43,947 nucleotides of DNA from IMG/VR virus record IMGVR_UViG_3300049734_000614, positions 1 to 43,947 of that record. One strand, 5' to 3'. Made by a program: the position numbers and the translations under genes. Below, piece after piece: positions 1 to 7,271 of the stretch (positions are counted from its first letter, which is position 1; each line of letters opens with the position of its first letter). The notes under the pieces are model-generated. The model was not told where the DNA came from and searched no databases. It saw only the letters and a list, made by a program, of their open reading frames with translations. This stretch comes from a virus.

Positions 1-492
1 TTTCTCATACGTTGTGACTGTTATAGGTACTACCCCGAATCCCAACGCGCCGCTTGTCAGATTGTGGATTTGCTAATCGACAAGCGGCATGATGAGTGGA
101 CATGGATTGGCAGTCGAACCGGGCATGGCTACGGCACGATCACGTTTGGCGGGGCTACACGAGCCGCTCATCGCTTCGTGTATGAGATTTATGTCGGACC
201 AATCCCGGATGGGCTTCACATCATGCACTTATGTCATCAAGGCGCTCAGGGATGTGTTACGCCAGAACACATGGCCGTCGGAACTCCGGCAGAAAACCTC
301 CGCATGAAGGCTGAAAACCACCGCCAGGGCCGAGGGCATAATCGTAAGCTGACACCCGAAATTGTGAGGCAGATGCGCCGCAAGTACGAAGCTGGCGGCG
401 TTTATGCGAAAGACCTTGCTGTAGATGCTGGAGTATCCCTGCCTACGGTCTACTTAATGCTTCGGCGAAAGACCTGGAAATCCGTCATCTAG
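1..492 (+). CDS. HNH homing endonuclease, 5' truncated
   Basis: Freestanding HNH_3-type endonuclease, a selfish intron-less homing enzyme that cuts DNA at a target site. The frame is open to the first base of the window, so the gene probably starts outside it; a GTG at 64 is the first internal start. Visible parts are an AHRFVYE strand, the core GPIPDGLHIMHLCH with its catalytic histidine, a GCVTPEHM segment and the NLRM helix. A C-terminal helix-turn-helix (KDLAVDAGVSLPTVYLML) probably binds DNA. It resembles the two complete HNH genes at 6717 and 7921 but is more diverged: the usual CDNPPC loop is CHQGAQGC here. It reads towards the plus-strand accessory genes, and the next gene starts 14 bases on with its own AAGGAGG site. 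Upstream codons include two cysteines that may be the tail of the zinc-binding N-terminus. Confidence 0.85.
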   Translation, partial: FLIRCDCYRYYPESQRAACQIVDLLIDKRHDEWTWIGSRTGHGYGTITFGGATRAAHRFVYEIYVGPIPDGLHIMHLCHQGAQGCVTPEHMAVGTPAENLRMKAENHRQGRGHNRKLTPEIVRQMRRKYEAGGVYAKDLAVDAGVSLPTVYLMLRRKTWKSVI

Positions 493-506
493 CGCAAGGA
501 GGCGCA

Positions 507-992
507 ATGATCATCACCCGCTACGCGATCGGGGTGCGACATGACGGATCGCTCAAGATGGTCGGCAAGGCGATCGCCTTCACCGACGCCGATGGTCAGC
601 AGCGCACGGCCCTGTATCACGAGGCGACAGCTTCCCAATATCACGTCAAGCTGGATAGCCCCGGCGGCATCGACCTTGCGGTGATCGATCACCTAGAGAA
701 GAACGCCATCGATCAGGTCCATCACTACGACAAGCACTCCGGCGTGCTGCTGGCGGCGCCGGTCGCCCGCTTCCTCGCCATCGATACGCCGGTGCAGGTC
801 TCCGGTGGACGCGCGCGGGTCTATCTGCCGACCGCCCAATGGCGACGGCTGCCATCCCGGCCCTACGCCCTGCCGCCGTGGACGCAAACGGTGGTCGAAG
901 TGGAATCGGTCGGGCCAGCCCCCATCCGTCGCCCGGTCGTGGCGCCCACACCCCCGCCGGTCGAACAAGGACGCTTGTGGGCTGACGGCTAA
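507..992 (+). CDS. Unknown phage protein, 161 aa
   Basis: I do not recognise this protein. It begins with ATG six bases after a strong AAGGAGGCGCA site. Residues 1-110 look like a compact alpha/beta domain (MIITRYAIGV, GKAIAFTDADGQQRTALYHEA), and the last 50 residues are rich in proline and arginine and probably disordered. It lies between the truncated HNH gene and a ParB-like gene, all on the plus strand. That makes it part of a small early or accessory module pointing towards the minus-strand virion block. There is no signal peptide or membrane segment. The clean start site and coding-like composition support a real gene. Confidence 0.7.
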   Translation: MIITRYAIGVRHDGSLKMVGKAIAFTDADGQQRTALYHEATASQYHVKLDSPGGIDLAVIDHLEKNAIDQVHHYDKHSGVLLAAPVARFLAIDTPVQVSGGRARVYLPTAQWRRLPSRPYALPPWTQTVVEVESVGPAPIRRPVVAPTPPPVEQGRLWADG

Positions 993-1014
993 GCCGCCTG
1001 CTCCTCTTGTTTCG

Positions 1015-1039
1015 CGCGATCCGCAGGAGTAGGATCGCG
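1015..1039 (+). promoter_or_regulatory. Intergenic hairpin before the ParB-like gene
   Basis: Perfect 8-bp stem CGCGATCC/GGATCGCG with a 9-base loop in the 66-base gap between two plus-strand genes. There is no T-run, so it is not a standard terminator. It may be an mRNA processing or stability element, or an operator. The next gene's GAAAGGAG site begins about 5 bases after it. Confidence 0.35.
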
Positions 1040-1058
1040 ACGGCGAAAGGAGCAACCA

Positions 1059-2174
1059 ATGCCACCCACCACCCCACGCTGGCGCGTTCTTCGGACTACA
1101 AACCTTCCCCTTCGCGACCTGACTCCCGATCCGCGCAGCATCAGCATCTACGGCGATGATGAAGATATTGACGAACTGGCCGACAGCATCAATCGGCTTG
1201 GGCTGCTCAGCCCGCTGATCGTCGCCTTCCAGCCCGCCACACTCGCCAACCTGATCATCAGCGGCAATCGTCGCTTTCGCGCCATTCAGCAGCTTGGCTG
1301 GACCGAAGCGCCCGTTGAGGTTCGGCAGTTTGATGACTGGATTACCGAGTACGAAATCCTGCTCGCCGAGAACACCTACCGCAGCGCCAAGACGAACATC
1401 CAACGCTATCGCGAACGGGACGCCCACATCGTCATCAAGGAGGCGCGGATCGCCCAAGCCGCCGCCGAACGCCAGGCCGCCGAGGCCGAAGCGGCGCGAG
1501 TCGCCGCAGAAACCACCGAGGATGATGAGGAACAATTCGGTGCCGAAATCGGCACCGAATTAGCGAAGGCTCCCCGCACCGGGCCGGTCGGCAATGACGA
1601 CGCCCACAACCAGGCCGTTGAAGAAGTCGCCGCCGAAGAAGGCGTTTCCGCGCGAACGATCGCTCGTAGCCATGCGGTGACGAAAAAGATCGACGCCTAC
1701 CGGGCCGCTGGCGAAGTCGATCTCGCCGCGATGCTCGAACGAATCGCCAATCAGGAAAGCGCCACCGCGACCGATGAACTGGTGCAGCATCGGCTTTGTG
1801 CCGAGGCGCTGCGCATCCTCCTCGCCGGGAAGGCGACGAAATCGGCGCGGGCCATCGATCTCGCCGTCGCCGAATGGCAGGCCGCCCAACCGCCCGACCC
1901 GGCGGTGCTGGAGAAAACCCGGCAGCAGGAATACAACGCGCGTCGGCACGCCTTCCTCGCGGAATTGAAAAAGGCCGAGAACATCACGCAGTACACTGCC
2001 GAGCAAATGCAGGAGTTCGCTCGCGATCCGCTCGCCGTGCCCGACGTGCTGATAGCCATCGATTACTTCGAGCGATGGCTGCCCGTCCTTCGGGCTGTGT
2101 TCACCGAGTCCGCGCCCCCCAAGCTCGTCGCCTTAAAAGGAGGCCGCGCTCATGCCACGAATGCGCATCCGTGA
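1059..2174 (+). CDS. ParB-like nuclease/partition-fold protein
   Basis: ParB/Sulfiredoxin-fold protein. Residues about 10-100 carry the ParB-N pattern: LPLRDLTPDPRS, then DIDELADSINRLGLLSPLIV, then ISGNRRFRAIQQLGW (the GxRR box), then the ENTYR-type box. A charged Ala/Glu-rich helix follows (about 120-175). Next is a helix-turn-helix-like segment (VEEVAAEEGVSARTIARSHAV) and a helical C-terminus, as in ParB/Spo0J-type regulators. Such proteins bind DNA and often hydrolyse CTP or act as nucleases; which applies here is unknown. ATG follows GAAAGGAGCAACCA. The gene overlaps the next one by 23 bases. A perfect palindrome inside the coding sequence (1534-1561) could be its own binding site. A second, shorter ParB-like protein is encoded at 38671-39351. 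Confidence 0.8.
   Translation: MPPTTPRWRVLRTTNLPLRDLTPDPRSISIYGDDEDIDELADSINRLGLLSPLIVAFQPATLANLIISGNRRFRAIQQLGWTEAPVEVRQFDDWITEYEILLAENTYRSAKTNIQRYRERDAHIVIKEARIAQAAAERQAAEAEAARVAAETTEDDEEQFGAEIGTELAKAPRTGPVGNDDAHNQAVEEVAAEEGVSARTIARSHAVTKKIDAYRAAGEVDLAAMLERIANQESATATDELVQHRLCAEALRILLAGKATKSARAIDLAVAEWQAAQPPDPAVLEKTRQQEYNARRHAFLAELKKAENITQYTAEQMQEFARDPLAVPDVLIAIDYFERWLPVLRAVFTESAPPKLVALKGGRAHATNAHP
1534..1561. repeat. Perfect palindrome, 13-bp arms, inside the ParB-like gene
   Basis: The arms AATTCGGTGCCGA and TCGGCACCGAATT are exact reverse complements separated by two A bases. They lie within codons for EQFGAEIGTELA. A parS-like or operator site is possible because the host gene encodes a DNA-binding ParB-family protein; this is inference. 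Confidence 0.6.
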
Positions 2175-2757
2175 TCCTCTCGGCCATTTGCAGATCATCT
2201 ACGAGAAGCTGGTGGCGTCCGGCATCGTGCTGACTGAGGCGAATGGCGACCTGTGGTGGCAGGCCGTGGACACCCACGCCAAGCAGAAGAAATGCGCACC
2301 CTGCGCCGCCTACCGCAAGGCGAAGATGAAAGAAGGTCATGATAAGGCCGACAAGCGCAGCGGCTATCTGCACATCGTTAGCCTCGGTTACATCTACGAA
2401 GGTCGCCCACCGCGCAAGGTGAACGATCAGATCGTCGCCGGGCAGGGCGTGTTCCCGTTGATGGTCGGCGTGCCAATCCTGGAAGTGAACGACACCGGCA
2501 AGCCCATCCAGACCAGGCGCTATCAGCGCAAGCACCTGGGCCTCTGCAACCTCGAAGAATCCCGCTACGTTGGCGCCAACCGGCGTTCGCTCCTTCGACG
2601 CCTGCAAGAGGAATGGGAAGATATTCGCGCCAGCCTGGACGCCTATGAAAAGCATCCAGAGGCCGAAAACCTGATCGCCGCTTGTCGGTTGGAGAACTTG
2701 CCGACCGAGTGGTTGGAAGCTGGCCTCGATCTCAAAGGCACCGGCACCGACGGCTAA
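2152..2757 (+). CDS. Unknown phage protein with Cys-x2-Cys, 201 aa
   Basis: Unrecognised protein. ATG follows AAAGGAGGCCGCGCTC, and the gene start lies inside the end of the ParB-like gene, so translation is probably coupled. Residues about 38-60 contain KKCAPCAAYRKAK, a possible half zinc site. The middle has a beta-rich stretch (LHIVSLGYIYEGRPPRKV, FPLMVGVPILEVND) and the C-terminus is helical and acidic. Its stop overlaps that of the convergent minus-strand small gene at 2754-2903, marking the boundary between the plus-strand module and the virion block. Confidence 0.65.
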   Translation: MPRMRIRDPLGHLQIIYEKLVASGIVLTEANGDLWWQAVDTHAKQKKCAPCAAYRKAKMKEGHDKADKRSGYLHIVSLGYIYEGRPPRKVNDQIVAGQGVFPLMVGVPILEVNDTGKPIQTRRYQRKHLGLCNLEESRYVGANRRSLLRRLQEEWEDIRASLDAYEKHPEAENLIAACRLENLPTEWLEAGLDLKGTGTDG

Positions 2758-2903
2758 CGCCGCTTCTTGCCGCCGCCCCGCCTCCGCCCACCGCCAGCCA
2801 TACTGTTGCTGATCGCGGCGGCTTTCGACTTCGAATACCCCTTGCGTTTAAGTGCTTCGTAAATACGCGGACGTTTGATCGACGCATATTTCTTCCCAGG
2901 CAT
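2754..2903 (-). CDS. Small basic phage protein (DUF7218-like), 49 aa
   Basis: Short gene with a strong AAGGAGGCGACG site before its ATG. The product begins MPGKKYASIKRPRIYEALKR and continues KGYSKSKAAAISNS. This matches the pattern of a family of tiny phage and plasmid proteins (SIKxxxxYEALxxxGxSKxxAAxISN) that I recall as DUF7218-like. The tail is Gly/Arg/Lys-rich (GGGRRRGGGKKRR), so it may bind nucleic acid. Function is unknown. It is the last gene of the minus-strand late block and its stop overlaps the stop of the plus-strand gene. Confidence 0.75.
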   Translation of the reverse strand: MPGKKYASIKRPRIYEALKRKGYSKSKAAAISNSMAGGGRRRGGGKKRR

Positions 2904-2913
2904 CGTCGCCTCC

Positions 2914-3366
2914 TTAGTTCGTCAACTCGGCGTCGAAGAACAGTTCATCGACCGTGCTGGCCAGGGTCGGATCGATCGTCAGCGTGATCTGATCACCGCT
3001 CACCAATCGCCCGAACCAGAGCAAGGTGAACGGCATCCAGGCCACGTTGTTCGGGTTCAACTCGAACGTCGCCGCCCACGACTTCACCGCCACGCCGTTC
3101 TTCGTCAGGCGGACGATCGCCTGGGCGTCCGTCCCCGCCGACCCGGTAGAGGTCAGCGTGCCCTGGGCGATGATGCGCCAGCGACCCATCGCGTGCGGCT
3201 TGATCGTGAACACCCCGTTGCGCAGCAACTCTTGCGGATCAAACTCGACCACCAGATCGTCCAGCACGTTCTGGACGCCCGGCGTGATCGCAAAGGCGTC
3301 GAGCGTGCCCTGCACCATCGCGTGCGTTGGACGCTGCAAGACGCCGTGCGCGGTTGAAACAACCAT
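2914..3366 (-). CDS. Probable virion surface protein, 150 aa
   Basis: ATG after an AGGAGGGCTGA site. The sequence is beta-strand rich (FTIKPHAMGRWRIIAQGTLTST, AIVRLTKNGVAVKSW, ATFELNPNN, DQITLTIDPTLAST). This looks like a jelly-roll or carbohydrate-binding type sandwich, common in tail fibre accessory or decoration proteins. No enzyme motif is seen. It lies at the distal end of the lysis/tail block, downstream of the membrane proteins. Function is inferred only from fold-like pattern and context. Confidence 0.6.
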   Translation of the reverse strand: MVVSTAHGVLQRPTHAMVQGTLDAFAITPGVQNVLDDLVVEFDPQELLRNGVFTIKPHAMGRWRIIAQGTLTSTGSAGTDAQAIVRLTKNGVAVKSWAATFELNPNNVAWMPFTLLWFGRLVSGDQITLTIDPTLASTVDELFFDAELTN

Positions 3367-3375
3367 TCAGCCCTC

Positions 3376-3651
3376 CTAGCTGCGATGGTTCACGGCTCGC
3401 TCCACGAGCTTCTGGTTCGTTTCGGCCACCCCGCGCCAATGCTCCACATCCTCATGGGCGAGCGCGAGCGCCGCGTCCTTTTCGGCCACGCGCTGCTCGT
3501 AGCCAGCGACGATCGCCTTGTGCGAGGAAGCCGTCAGCCACCAGCCGCGCATGAACCCGACGATCGCCAGGATGAACAGCAGCGCCAGCGGCGTCTGTCG
3601 CACCAACTCTGGGATCAATTCCGCGAAGAAGGCCGTGAGGCCCGCTGGCAC
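3376..3651 (-). CDS. Membrane-anchored coiled-coil protein (spanin- or holin-like)
   Basis: 91 residues starting at GTG 3651, seven bases after the candidate holin stop at 3656-3658. One hydrophobic segment at about residues 20-38 (TPLALLFILAIVGFMRGWW) is followed by a long charged helix (AIVAGYEQRVAEKDAALALA and on to the end) that looks like a coiled coil. One membrane anchor plus a helical tail fits an inner-membrane spanin-like or antiholin role in the lysis cassette. The host envelope type is unknown, so a true spanin is uncertain. Neighbours are a two-segment membrane peptide and an amidase. Confidence 0.6.
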   Translation of the reverse strand: MPAGLTAFFAELIPELVRQTPLALLFILAIVGFMRGWWLTASSHKAIVAGYEQRVAEKDAALALAHEDVEHWRGVAETNQKLVERAVNHRS

Positions 3652-3655
3652 CCCA

Positions 3656-3808
3656 TTACACCGGCAGCGGCGCCGCCAGAAAAGCAGCGGTCAGCAAAGC
3701 GAGTCCGAGTCCGATCAAGCTGACCCGCACAATCGTCACGTTGATCGCCGCCAGAATGAACACGATCAGCGCGATGAACATCAGCACGGTGCTCAAGGTT
3801 ATGACCAT
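3656..3808 (-). CDS. Candidate holin, 50 aa, two membrane segments
   Basis: Tiny gene with a GAAGGAG site about 6 bases before ATG 3808. Two hydrophobic stretches, about residues 3-27 (LSTVLMFIALIVFILAAI) and 31-49 (LIGLGLALLTAAFLAAPLPV), are separated by a short RV turn, giving a two-helix membrane peptide. Size, topology and position, directly between the amidase endolysin and a membrane-anchored coiled-coil protein, fit a holin that permeabilises the membrane for lysis. Small holins share little sequence, so the call rests on topology and context. Confidence 0.65.
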   Translation of the reverse strand: MVITLSTVLMFIALIVFILAAINVTIVRVSLIGLGLALLTAAFLAAPLPV

Positions 3809-3826
3809 CACTGCACTCCTTCAGGA

Positions 3827-4513
3827 TTACTCATACCCCAAATGCGTTTTGAGGGCGATGATCGCCGCCTTCGCCTGCGCTTGCTGATTCTCCGGCAAGC
3901 TCTCCGCGATATTCCATAAGACGCCAAGCTGCACAAGAATCGGATCGACGGGAACCGCTTCCTCCAGCGGCCACGGCGGCGCCGTTGGTCCGCCTTCTCC
4001 CGTTTTCAAATACGGCAGCCAGGCGTCCTTCGTCGCGCCGGGACACGCCGTCGGGTTCGCCGCGATCTCGTAATGCCCGTACACCGGATACGGACGTTCC
4101 GGGGCTTGGCCTAACTGCATCCAGGTGTTCTCAATGAGACTGCGCGTGGCGTACAAGTGCTGGTCGATGGGCGGCTGGACCGTGAAATTGCCGATCATCG
4201 CAATCGCCAGGTTCGTCACGTTGCGCTGCCCGCCCACCACGTAGCGGATCGTGTCCCACGCCCCCGTCAGATAGCACCGACCGCTGCTGAACGTCGTCAT
4301 GTGGTAGCAGTAGCCGAGAAATTCCTTCAGGTGGTACTGCTGGATCGCCATGATGATGGCGTATTCCTGGTCCAAGCTCGCCTGCGGCCCCGGATCGTTC
4401 GTGACCGTGTGATGCACGCTGATGTCGGCGATGCGACTGATGTCCCGATGACTGTAGCTGTGCGGCAGGCGGCTCGTCAGGTCGATGACTTCCAGATTGC
4501 CAATCATTGTCAC
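3827..4513 (-). CDS. N-acetylmuramoyl-L-alanine amidase (endolysin)
   Basis: Amidase_2/PGRP-fold zinc amidase that cleaves the lactyl-amide bond between MurNAc and L-Ala of peptidoglycan. Zinc ligands visible are His35 (in SVHHTV), His147 (in YGHYEIA) and Cys157 (in TACPG). A YHMTTF strand and GRCYLTG lie between them, as in the family. The C-terminal 60 residues are a helical tail (ILVQLGVLWNIAESL) that could aid targeting. There is no signal peptide, so release would need the holin. The start is GTG 4513 after GGGAGGCGCATC; ATG 4507 is an alternative. It sits next to a second, transglycosylase-like wall enzyme. Confidence 0.9.
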   Translation of the reverse strand: MTMIGNLEVIDLTSRLPHSYSHRDISRIADISVHHTVTNDPGPQASLDQEYAIIMAIQQYHLKEFLGYCYHMTTFSSGRCYLTGAWDTIRYVVGGQRNVTNLAIAMIGNFTVQPPIDQHLYATRSLIENTWMQLGQAPERPYPVYGHYEIAANPTACPGATKDAWLPYLKTGEGGPTAPPWPLEEAVPVDPILVQLGVLWNIAESLPENQQAQAKAAIIALKTHLGYE

Positions 4514-4528
4514 GATGCGCCTCCCTGC

Positions 4529-5029
4529 TTAGCGCCGTTTGTGCAGTTCCAGAACCTCGGCTATCGGCTCGCCCGCCAGAATCCGATCGGCCAGGCCCAG
4601 CGCGGCCTCGTACCGATGGCGGTTCGTGTTTTTGGCTGGGTCGCGATTGGGCTTGTTGTAGTAGCAAAGGGCGTCGAGATCGTCGCCCTCGGCTTTCTCG
4701 TAGGCGCGAACCAACTGTGGGAGCGCCCGGTCAATGGCATGGTCGGGGTCACGGTACTTCTCCAGAATCGCCGCGACCGGCAGCGGGCCGGGGTAGACCT
4801 GGGGATCGCCGCCCATCTCCCGATATTCGATGCTCCACGCCACCGTTTGTTGGAGCAATCCTTCGCTCACATCCGGCCAGAACTCGGCGTCATCTGACGG
4901 ACGCTCCGGCCTGCGCCAGCTATTGCGCAACCGACTTTCCGCGATCCCGGCGGCGACCAGGTAGCGTTCCGCCAGTCCCGTTTCCTGGGCCGCGACCCGC
5001 AAGCGCACCACGTTCGCCCATTCTTCCAC
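4529..5029 (-). CDS. Lytic transglycosylase-like protein, 166 aa
   Basis: Resembles the SLT/goose-lysozyme fold: a catalytic-glutamate-like GIAESRLRNSW near residues 28-38, followed by DVSEGLLQQTVAWS, which parallels the S-x-GLxQ motif of lytic transglycosylases that cleave the MurNAc-GlcNAc link. The rest is helical (DHAIDRALPQLVRAYEKAEG) with a CYYNKPNRDPAKN loop. Start GTG 5029. It lies between a tail glycosidase and the amidase, consistent with wall penetration or lysis. Similarity is by motif only, and a structural role cannot be excluded. Confidence 0.6.
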   Translation of the reverse strand: MEEWANVVRLRVAAQETGLAERYLVAAGIAESRLRNSWRRPERPSDDAEFWPDVSEGLLQQTVAWSIEYREMGGDPQVYPGPLPVAAILEKYRDPDHAIDRALPQLVRAYEKAEGDDLDALCYYNKPNRDPAKNTNRHRYEAALGLADRILAGEPIAEVLELHKRR

Positions 5030-5064
5030 ACCCGGCCCAGACGACGGCGGTTCCGCCCCTGGGC

Positions 5065-6636
5065 CTACCGAGGGAAACCGGCAAGCTCCTTGATCTGGCG
5101 CACGTCGATCTGGATGCCCGCCGCCGTCGGCGTCGCGTCCCGCTCGGCGTTGGCCATCGCGCCCGCCTGATCGTGGATCACGGCCAGTTCCGTCCAGAGC
5201 GATTTCTGCGGGTCGATCGCGCCTTCCACGCCGGGATAGCCGAGCAGGCGCTTGATCTCATCGACGGCGATATGGGTCGCCTGGATGTGCGGCAGCAGCG
5301 TCGGGTACGGCTGCGCCAGCATCGCGGCGGCGTTGAAGATCGCGACGAGATGCCGCCACACGCTTTGAATCTCCTTCTCCTGGGCCGCCCCCGGCGGCGG
5401 TCGCGCCGGGTCGCCGGGTACGCCATCGTCGGGGACGTCCTCGCCCTCGCCCTCGCCCTCGGCGCTCGCTGGCAGGAGTTGGAGCGGGAACGTTCCCTCG
5501 GTCACGGTCGGCGCCGTTTGCATCGTCCGGTCCATCGCTAGCACCGACACGAAGAGCTCGGTCGTCGTTGGGGAAGAGATCGTGAACTCCGGCACCTGGA
5601 ATGTGAACTGGAAATGCCCGTCCACATCATCTTTTTCGAGGTCCAAATTTTCCGCGTCGAAGCTGATCTGGTCCATAAAGCCGAGCGTATGGCCTTCGTC
5701 GTCACGCGGGGCGCGAATGAACGCCGTGCCGATGCCCTCGATCGGCTGCACCTGCCCGGCGTCGTTTTCCAAGTGCATCCGCGCCGTAAAGGACTGGCCA
5801 CAGGTCGCCGTGAAGTCTGAGTCCGCTACGAGCTTCATTGATTCCTCCTTCGCTGGCTCCGGCGGTTTCTCCACGCCGGGCGTGGTGGCGTGGTAGACGG
5901 CGGCGATGGGCGCAAGCTGGTCGGCGGGCAGCCAGAAGCGCGGCGCCCATTCGGGCGTGCCGCCCATTATGAAGATCGCGCTGGCGGTCACATCCGGCTG
6001 GTCGGCAAGCCAGCCCAGATACGCCGCCACCGTATGACACTTCGCGTCCGCGCTGATGCTCCCCGGATCGCCAACCTCATCGGCGACCAAGGGCTTGCCG
6101 TAGCGCCGCGCAAGATTGACCTCATACCCGATCAGCGATGTGTCCCCATTCTCGCCGTAGCAGTGGACGCCCACTTCTTCACACCGCTCGGCCACCGGGG
6201 CGAGGGCGTTATGCCACGCCTCGCTGTTCTGTGCGACGGCGAGGGGCGGGCAAACGAAGCGCACATCCAGCCCGGCAAGCTGCTCCTGCAAGGCGCGGTG
6301 ATAGGTCAGCAGCGCCTCGATATAGCCGAAGTCCACGGGACGGCTGTGCAGGTTCGGCTCATTGTCCAAAATGACGCGAACGGTCCCCACAGCGACGAGG
6401 ATCGCCATCCGCGCCGCGTGGGCCATGCGGGCGATCGCCAGGTCGCCATCGGCGTCGGGGCGCACGGCGGCGGCGAAATGGCGTTGCTCGAACGCCTGGC
6501 GGTTGCCGTCCCAGCCCGGCCCGGTCAAGTGGTATGGACGAAGGACGAGGAAATCGCTGGCGGAGCGGTCGAAGCGTTCCCAGGCGTCGCCTTCGATCAC
6601 GGGGATGTTGCTGCCGACCCAGCCGCCCAGGATCAC
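5065..6636 (-). CDS. Tail-associated glycoside hydrolase-like protein, 523 aa
   Basis: Residues 1-250 look like a clan GH-A TIM barrel. ILDNEPN places Glu93 as a likely acid/base, VGVHCYGENGD is a barrel strand, and KPLVADEVGD places Glu187 as a likely nucleophile. Residues about 265-400 form a beta-sandwich domain (KLVADSDFTATCGQSFTARM and following). A Glu/Gly/Pro linker leads to a helical C-terminus. It may degrade host surface glycan or peptidoglycan from the tail tip. The present start is GTG 6636 with a poor ribosome site. The gene start seems to have been disrupted by the HNH insertion at 6717-7259, which leaves an original-looking ATG stub at 7271. Confidence 0.7.
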   Translation of the reverse strand: MILGGWVGSNIPVIEGDAWERFDRSASDFLVLRPYHLTGPGWDGNRQAFEQRHFAAAVRPDADGDLAIARMAHAARMAILVAVGTVRVILDNEPNLHSRPVDFGYIEALLTYHRALQEQLAGLDVRFVCPPLAVAQNSEAWHNALAPVAERCEEVGVHCYGENGDTSLIGYEVNLARRYGKPLVADEVGDPGSISADAKCHTVAAYLGWLADQPDVTASAIFIMGGTPEWAPRFWLPADQLAPIAAVYHATTPGVEKPPEPAKEESMKLVADSDFTATCGQSFTARMHLENDAGQVQPIEGIGTAFIRAPRDDEGHTLGFMDQISFDAENLDLEKDDVDGHFQFTFQVPEFTISSPTTTELFVSVLAMDRTMQTAPTVTEGTFPLQLLPASAEGEGEGEDVPDDGVPGDPARPPPGAAQEKEIQSVWRHLVAIFNAAAMLAQPYPTLLPHIQATHIAVDEIKRLLGYPGVEGAIDPQKSLWTELAVIHDQAGAMANAERDATPTAAGIQIDVRQIKELAGFPR

Positions 6637-6651
6637 ACACCCCCGTTCAAG

Positions 6652-6716
6652 TACAATGAGGTGGCCGGGCGCTGTTGTCGCAGCCCCGGCCTGTCACCAC
6701 GACGTCGGAGGTCGGG
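6652..6716 (+). promoter_or_regulatory. Promoter -10 and hairpin leader of HNH gene (copy 1)
   Basis: A TACAAT hexamer (6652-6657) is followed after 5 bases by the stem GGCCGGG (6663-6669) pairing with CCCGGCC (6685-6691), then CACCAC and GGAGGT before ATG 6717. The same layout occurs before the HNH gene at 7921, with a compensatory base-pair change in the stem. The RNA would start at about the first stem base, giving a 5' hairpin cap. Confidence 0.6.
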
Positions 6717-7259
6717 ATGCCATCCAAGCCTAGCATTTCTCGAATTTGCGAACGATGCGGGAGGGCGTTTCTCGCCCTGCCGCGCTACGTCAATCAGGGC
6801 CTCGCCCGATTTTGCTCGCGCCGCTGTATCCACGCTGTTACGTCTTTGGCCGAATATTTCCAGCGATACGCGCAGCCTGCCGAGGGTTGCTGGCTGTGGA
6901 AGGGAAGCATCAGCGACAAGGGCTATGGCTGCGTTCACCTAAGCAGCCCCCGCCAGAAGCTCTATGCCCATCGCCTCAGTTGGATGGCGCATTTCGGCCC
7001 TATCCCCGATGGGCTGCATGTTCTCCATCACTGCGATAACCCGCCCTGCGTGAACCCTTCTCACCTTTTTCTTGGCACGCATCAGGACAATATGCGCGAT
7101 ATGGTCGAGAAGCGCAGGATGGTGATGAAACTCATGGAGGCCGATGTGTTGGCTATCCGCGCCTCCACGCAACCGAATGCTGTGCTCGCCCGCCAGTACG
7201 GGGTGAGCACGTCCACGATTTGCGACATTCAGAAGCGCCGTACCTGGCGTCATCTTTAA
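6717..7259 (+). CDS. HNH homing endonuclease, 180 aa
   Basis: Complete freestanding HNH_3 endonuclease. The N-terminal zinc ribbon is CERCG (about 11-15) with FCSRRC (about 33-38). The middle is the WLWKGSISDKGYG region; the HNH core is AHRLSWMAHFGPIPDGLHVL, then HHCDNPPCVNPSHLFLGT and DNMRDM; the C-terminal helix-turn-helix is LARQYGVSTSTICDIQ. ATG was chosen because GGAGGT sits 4 bases upstream. It is antisense to the surrounding tail genes and is closely related to the HNH gene at 7921. Its stop TAA overlaps the stub of the interrupted glycosidase gene start. This is a mobile element with no evident virion role. Confidence 0.92.
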   Translation: MPSKPSISRICERCGRAFLALPRYVNQGLARFCSRRCIHAVTSLAEYFQRYAQPAEGCWLWKGSISDKGYGCVHLSSPRQKLYAHRLSWMAHFGPIPDGLHVLHHCDNPPCVNPSHLFLGTHQDNMRDMVEKRRMVMKLMEADVLAIRASTQPNAVLARQYGVSTSTICDIQKRRTWRHL

Positions 7260-7271
7260 TCCGCCGTACAT
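7257..7271 (-). pseudogene. Stub of the original start of the glycosidase gene
   Basis: ATG at 7271 overlaps the stop of the upstream gene (TGATG), as expected for a coupled start, and reads M-Y-G-G before running into the HNH gene. The present glycosidase gene starts M-I-L-G-G-W at 6636. The shared M..GG suggests that the HNH element entered a few codons after the start and supplied a replacement start. Only five codons remain, so the case is weaker than at 8491-8520. Confidence 0.4.
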
